A stretch of 64,000 bases of DNA from positions 3,224,001 through 3,288,000 of the forward strand of contig BCJU01000002.1 of assembly GCA_001600355.1 (NCBI GenBank), read 5' to 3'. The notes under the pieces were generated by a model. It was not told where the DNA came from, made no database searches, and saw only the letters and a list, made by a program, of their open reading frames with translations. The translations under genes were made by a program, and so were the position numbers. The stretch is from Meira nashicola (Eukaryota > Basidiomycota > Exobasidiomycetes > Exobasidiales > Brachybasidiaceae). How positions within the stretch are numbered: the stretch's first letter is position 1; each line of letters opens with the position of its first letter. Shown in pieces: positions 61,156 to 64,000 of this stretch.

Positions 61156-63420
61156 ATGCTTCCTTTTCTCTCCATCGCTTTCGTTGCCTTATCTTTTCTG
61201 GCTACTGGTCAAAGTGTTTCGTTGAATAAACGCGTTCAGCCAAATGCGCCTGGTTGGGATCCACACTTGACACCATATCCTTCTGTTCGTCGTGAAGATG
61301 TGGTATTCCAATATCGTTCTGAAGCAGCAAATGGAAATGTTTCAATTCCTGATTCATACAACTACTTTGAGACATCAGATGCGAGCGATTTCATTAAATC
61401 ACAACTTGCTTTCGCCAAGACCTATTTAGACAAATTGGAAGATTTGGACGCTATCCGATCTGCAATCAAGGACGCAAATTCAATCGTTCCACTAGATGCT
61501 CCTGTATCTTATGGTCCTAAAGATGATCCAACGTACTTGTATTACTTCAAAGAAACAAGTAATTCATCCTTTCTCTCTTATATTGCCAAGCAAAAAGATC
61601 TAGACGCTGCTGCACAAAACAATTTTGCAACTTTGCCCGGTAAGGTTTTAGTCGATGATAGCCTTTTAGGCGGCAAAGTTACCTATCAACAACAAATTTC
61701 TCCAGATGGTACAAAATTATTGTACAGTATTGCTGATCCTGACACGTACGATAACGTCAAGGTATACGTTCGCGATGTCTCAAATCCATTGACGGATAAA
61801 TCAAAAGCTATTCAAGAAGGTGGATATGGTCATTATCCTGACGTCATCACTGATATCAAAGGCGGCTATGAGGTTTGGTCAGGTGACAGTAAAAGCATCT
61901 TCTATACAAGTTCTGATGGCTCGGTTCGTTATCATGTTTTAGGCACGGATGCTAAGAATGATCCAGTGCTCGTCAAGCCAAATAAAGACAATGAGGGTGA
62001 TTGGTGGACCGAAATTTCGGATGATGCACGATTTGTGTTTTTGTTCGGTTCAGCGGACTCGATTTAAGGTAAGAGAGTGTATGTTGCCTCTCTTGATCAA
62101 CAAATTTCTGGCCCAATCAAATGGGTTCCTATATCATCCGATTATTCTTTCGCTTGGGTATACACTGCCAGCATTGGTGATGATTTTTATTTTCAAACTT
62201 CTAAAGATGCACCAAATTATCAAATCGCTCGTGTCACCGTTGATTTCACGAAAGCCGTCCTGACGGATGATTTCAGCATTTTTACTCAAGGGGCAGAAGC
62301 TGTAACTGTCATTCCTCAAAGACCAGATGCAAAGATAACATGTTATGCTTCGTTTGACAATGATAAGATTTTTCTCGTTTACAACAAAGATGATGCAGTG
62401 GAATTGATCATTTTCAATTTAAAGACCGGTGCTCGACTTCAACAGGTAGCATTGGATGCACCTTCAACTGATGTATTGGTTGGAGCTTACCCATCAAGTA
62501 CTGACGTTTACGTACAAATCTCTTCTCTCAGTACACCCAGCAAATTTTATCTCCTGAAATGGGATCATGCCACAAACAAGTTCTCTTCTCAATTAGCGTA
62601 TCAACAAAAGGGTGGTATGATCGATCCAGACAAGTACATCGTTGAACGTCAATCAGCACCAAGTAAGGCTGGAGATGTCGAAATTCCATTTTATGTACTT
62701 CATCGTAAGGATTTGAAGCTTGATGGTTCTCATCCTGTTATCATCAACTTTTATGGTGCTTATGGATACAGTCTCCCGACATGGTATGATCCCAATTTCT
62801 TCGCATTTGTGCATAGTTATGATGCTGTATACATTCTTGCTGCTCCACGTGGTGGCGGTGAAAAGGGCGACGATTGGCACAAAGCAGGACAATTGAACAA
62901 TAAACAAAACACGTTTGATGATATCATTGCAGTTGCTCAATATGCTGTAGATCAAAAATGGACAAGCCCTGGTAAGATAATCCTCAATGTTGACCTCGCA
63001 GGAACATCTGCTTCAGCTGCTATCGTCAATCAATCTCCTGAAGGTTTGATTGGTGCATTTATTGGTGCTAGCGGAATGTTTGATTTTATACGTTCGGACA
63101 TTTCGATCGATAAAGCTGTCCGTGCTGCTGAATACGGTTCACCTTCCGATCCTAAAGCATTTGATTGGCTGCGAAAGTATTCACCATTGCAAAATATCAA
63201 TCCTCGCAAAGTATATCCGACAATCCTCATTTACCCTGTCAAAGAAGGTCTTTTCATTGAACCTTGGCATAGCTATAAATATATTGCTGAATTGCAACAT
63301 GACTTGCCCAACAATCCAAATCCGCTTCTGTTGGGCGATGTCTCCAATTCGGAAGAAGAACGTAGTGTAATTGCGTTTGCTCTGGCTGCACATGTTCTTG
63401 GCTTGAAACGTGTAAATTGA
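61156..63420 (+). pseudogene. Secreted POP-like gene, clade B, with one nonsense codon
   Basis: The reading frame (754 codon positions) is broken once, by a TAA at 62065-62067 between FGSADSI and GKRVYVASLDQ. The 43.8 kb copy has Glu and the 32.4 kb copy Asp at that point, so GAA to TAA is a one-base change. N-terminal signal peptide (FLSIAFVALSFLATGQS), the KR site and VQPNAPGWDPHLTPYPSVRR are normal. The elbow reads NVDLAGTS (Leu for Ser), the Asp loop is YPVKEGLFIE (no Asp) and the His loop is LLLGDVSNSEEERSVIAF. No catalytic residue is left. It is close to the 43.8-46.1 kb gene in protein and 3' flank. No intron removes the stop. Confidence 0.8.
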
Positions 63421-64000
63421 TTTGTTAAACGATTTGTACTGCCTGAAAACTTTCATGTGATCTCATCTTTCAAAAATGCTGATTTGTGACTACGAGAAAC
63501 ACCTTTAATTGTAAGCACAATTATTGCACATATTTCCTTAGCCTCTTGTGTCGAGACTGAACGCGCGGCTGCTTCCATCTTGACTACATGCACTCAAAAT
63601 CTAGATTCGACTTTGATAGTACTGAAGCACGGTTTAGCCCATCCGTACTATGGTGAAAGAGTGTTTGGATTGACGAAGATGGAAAATTCATCACTCTGTT
63701 GTTCTTTTATCGGGCCTACTTTATCATCATGCACGATTGCGCCTTTTTCGTATTTTCGAATGTCCGACAAGAGATGGTGTAATCAAAAATCGGCCCCGTA
63801 ATCTAATTCCTTGTCACTTCTTTGTTCTTTTTAAGAAAAGAATGATTCCGAATCAGATTAGCCCCACATCTCGTACAATTGCTGTTTCTCATTGGAAGAA
63901 AGATAAGAAATGTGACAATCCCCACCTTGTCATTCTTTATGACATTTCCTTTCCTATGAAAGAAGAACACATATTAGCCAGCCATTCACATAAACATCTT
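63421..64000 (+). promoter_or_regulatory. Clade B 3' flank, then upstream region of a predicted further clade B gene
   Basis: Bases 63421-63620 match the 3' flank of the clade B gene at 43820 (inverted), including CTTGACTACATGCACTCAAA at 63579-63598. From 63729 onward the text matches the upstream region of that gene in order: ATGCACGATTGCGCC (63729-63743), AGAATGATTCCGA (63839-63851), AGATTAGCCCCACA, GTGACAATC and AGCCAGCCATTCA (63976-63988). In the model gene the last word is about 73 bases before the ATG, so a new plus-strand gene is expected to start near 64060, outside the window. Confidence 0.65.

Noticed and set aside
62040..62090. Intron that would remove the TAA in the clade B POP
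   Set aside because: A GT occurs just after the stop but not before it, and the flanking codons align without a gap to paralogues.

Overview
This is fungal nuclear DNA. It has eukaryotic genes on both strands, few and short GT-AG introns (about 60-170 nt) and long uninterrupted reading frames. The best taxonomic clue is the dynein gene at 20829-25529. It encodes only the stalk-to-C-terminus half of a cytoplasmic dynein heavy chain. A heavy chain split at this point is known from Ustilago maydis (dyn1/dyn2), so I infer a basidiomycete of the Ustilaginomycotina, with rather AT-rich intergenic DNA.

Left part (1-25.5 kb), mostly housekeeping: a decayed inverted copy of the YAE1 3' end (1-320) and YAE1 itself; glutamine synthetase; an F-box-like protein; two tandem membrane-anchored short-chain dehydrogenases; xanthine dehydrogenase back to back with the molybdenum cofactor sulfurase that activates it; a secreted prolyl-oligopeptidase (POP) gene with one nonsense codon; the KEOPS subunit CGI121; an unknown coiled-coil protein; and the split dynein. 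Glutamine synthetase, xanthine dehydrogenase and the cofactor sulfurase form a nitrogen/purine-use group. The upstream regions of the first and of the divergent pair carry the same CGATAAG GATA-type site.

Middle part (26-49.4 kb), an accessory cluster: a canonical cytosolic POP, then an array of secreted POP-like genes in two clades. Clade A (WSTKETPFP-type N terminus) includes one intact active-looking enzyme (38538-40853), one spliced gene (35205-37603), one 5'-truncated copy with a lost triad (31189-32211) and the nonsense-bearing copy at 15634-17964. Clade B (signal peptide, then a Kex2-like KR site, then a QxNA motif) keeps the full fold, but the loop carrying the catalytic His is deleted in every copy and Ser or Asp is altered in several. 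A tail-to-tail A/B gene pair appears twice. Four copies of an unrecognised secreted six-cysteine protein family are mixed in, three of them in a row.

Right part (50-64 kb): an unrecognised 683-residue Pro-rich protein, then COG1, PSD1 and HBS1 (with one apparently non-canonical intron), then a fourth clade B gene broken by one TAA. The last 270 bases match the upstream region of the 43.8-46.1 kb clade B gene, so a further copy should start about 60 bases past the window end.

The most unusual system here is the expanding family of secreted, apparently catalytically dead POP-like proteins, encoded beside active secreted POPs and a co-clustered small secreted family.
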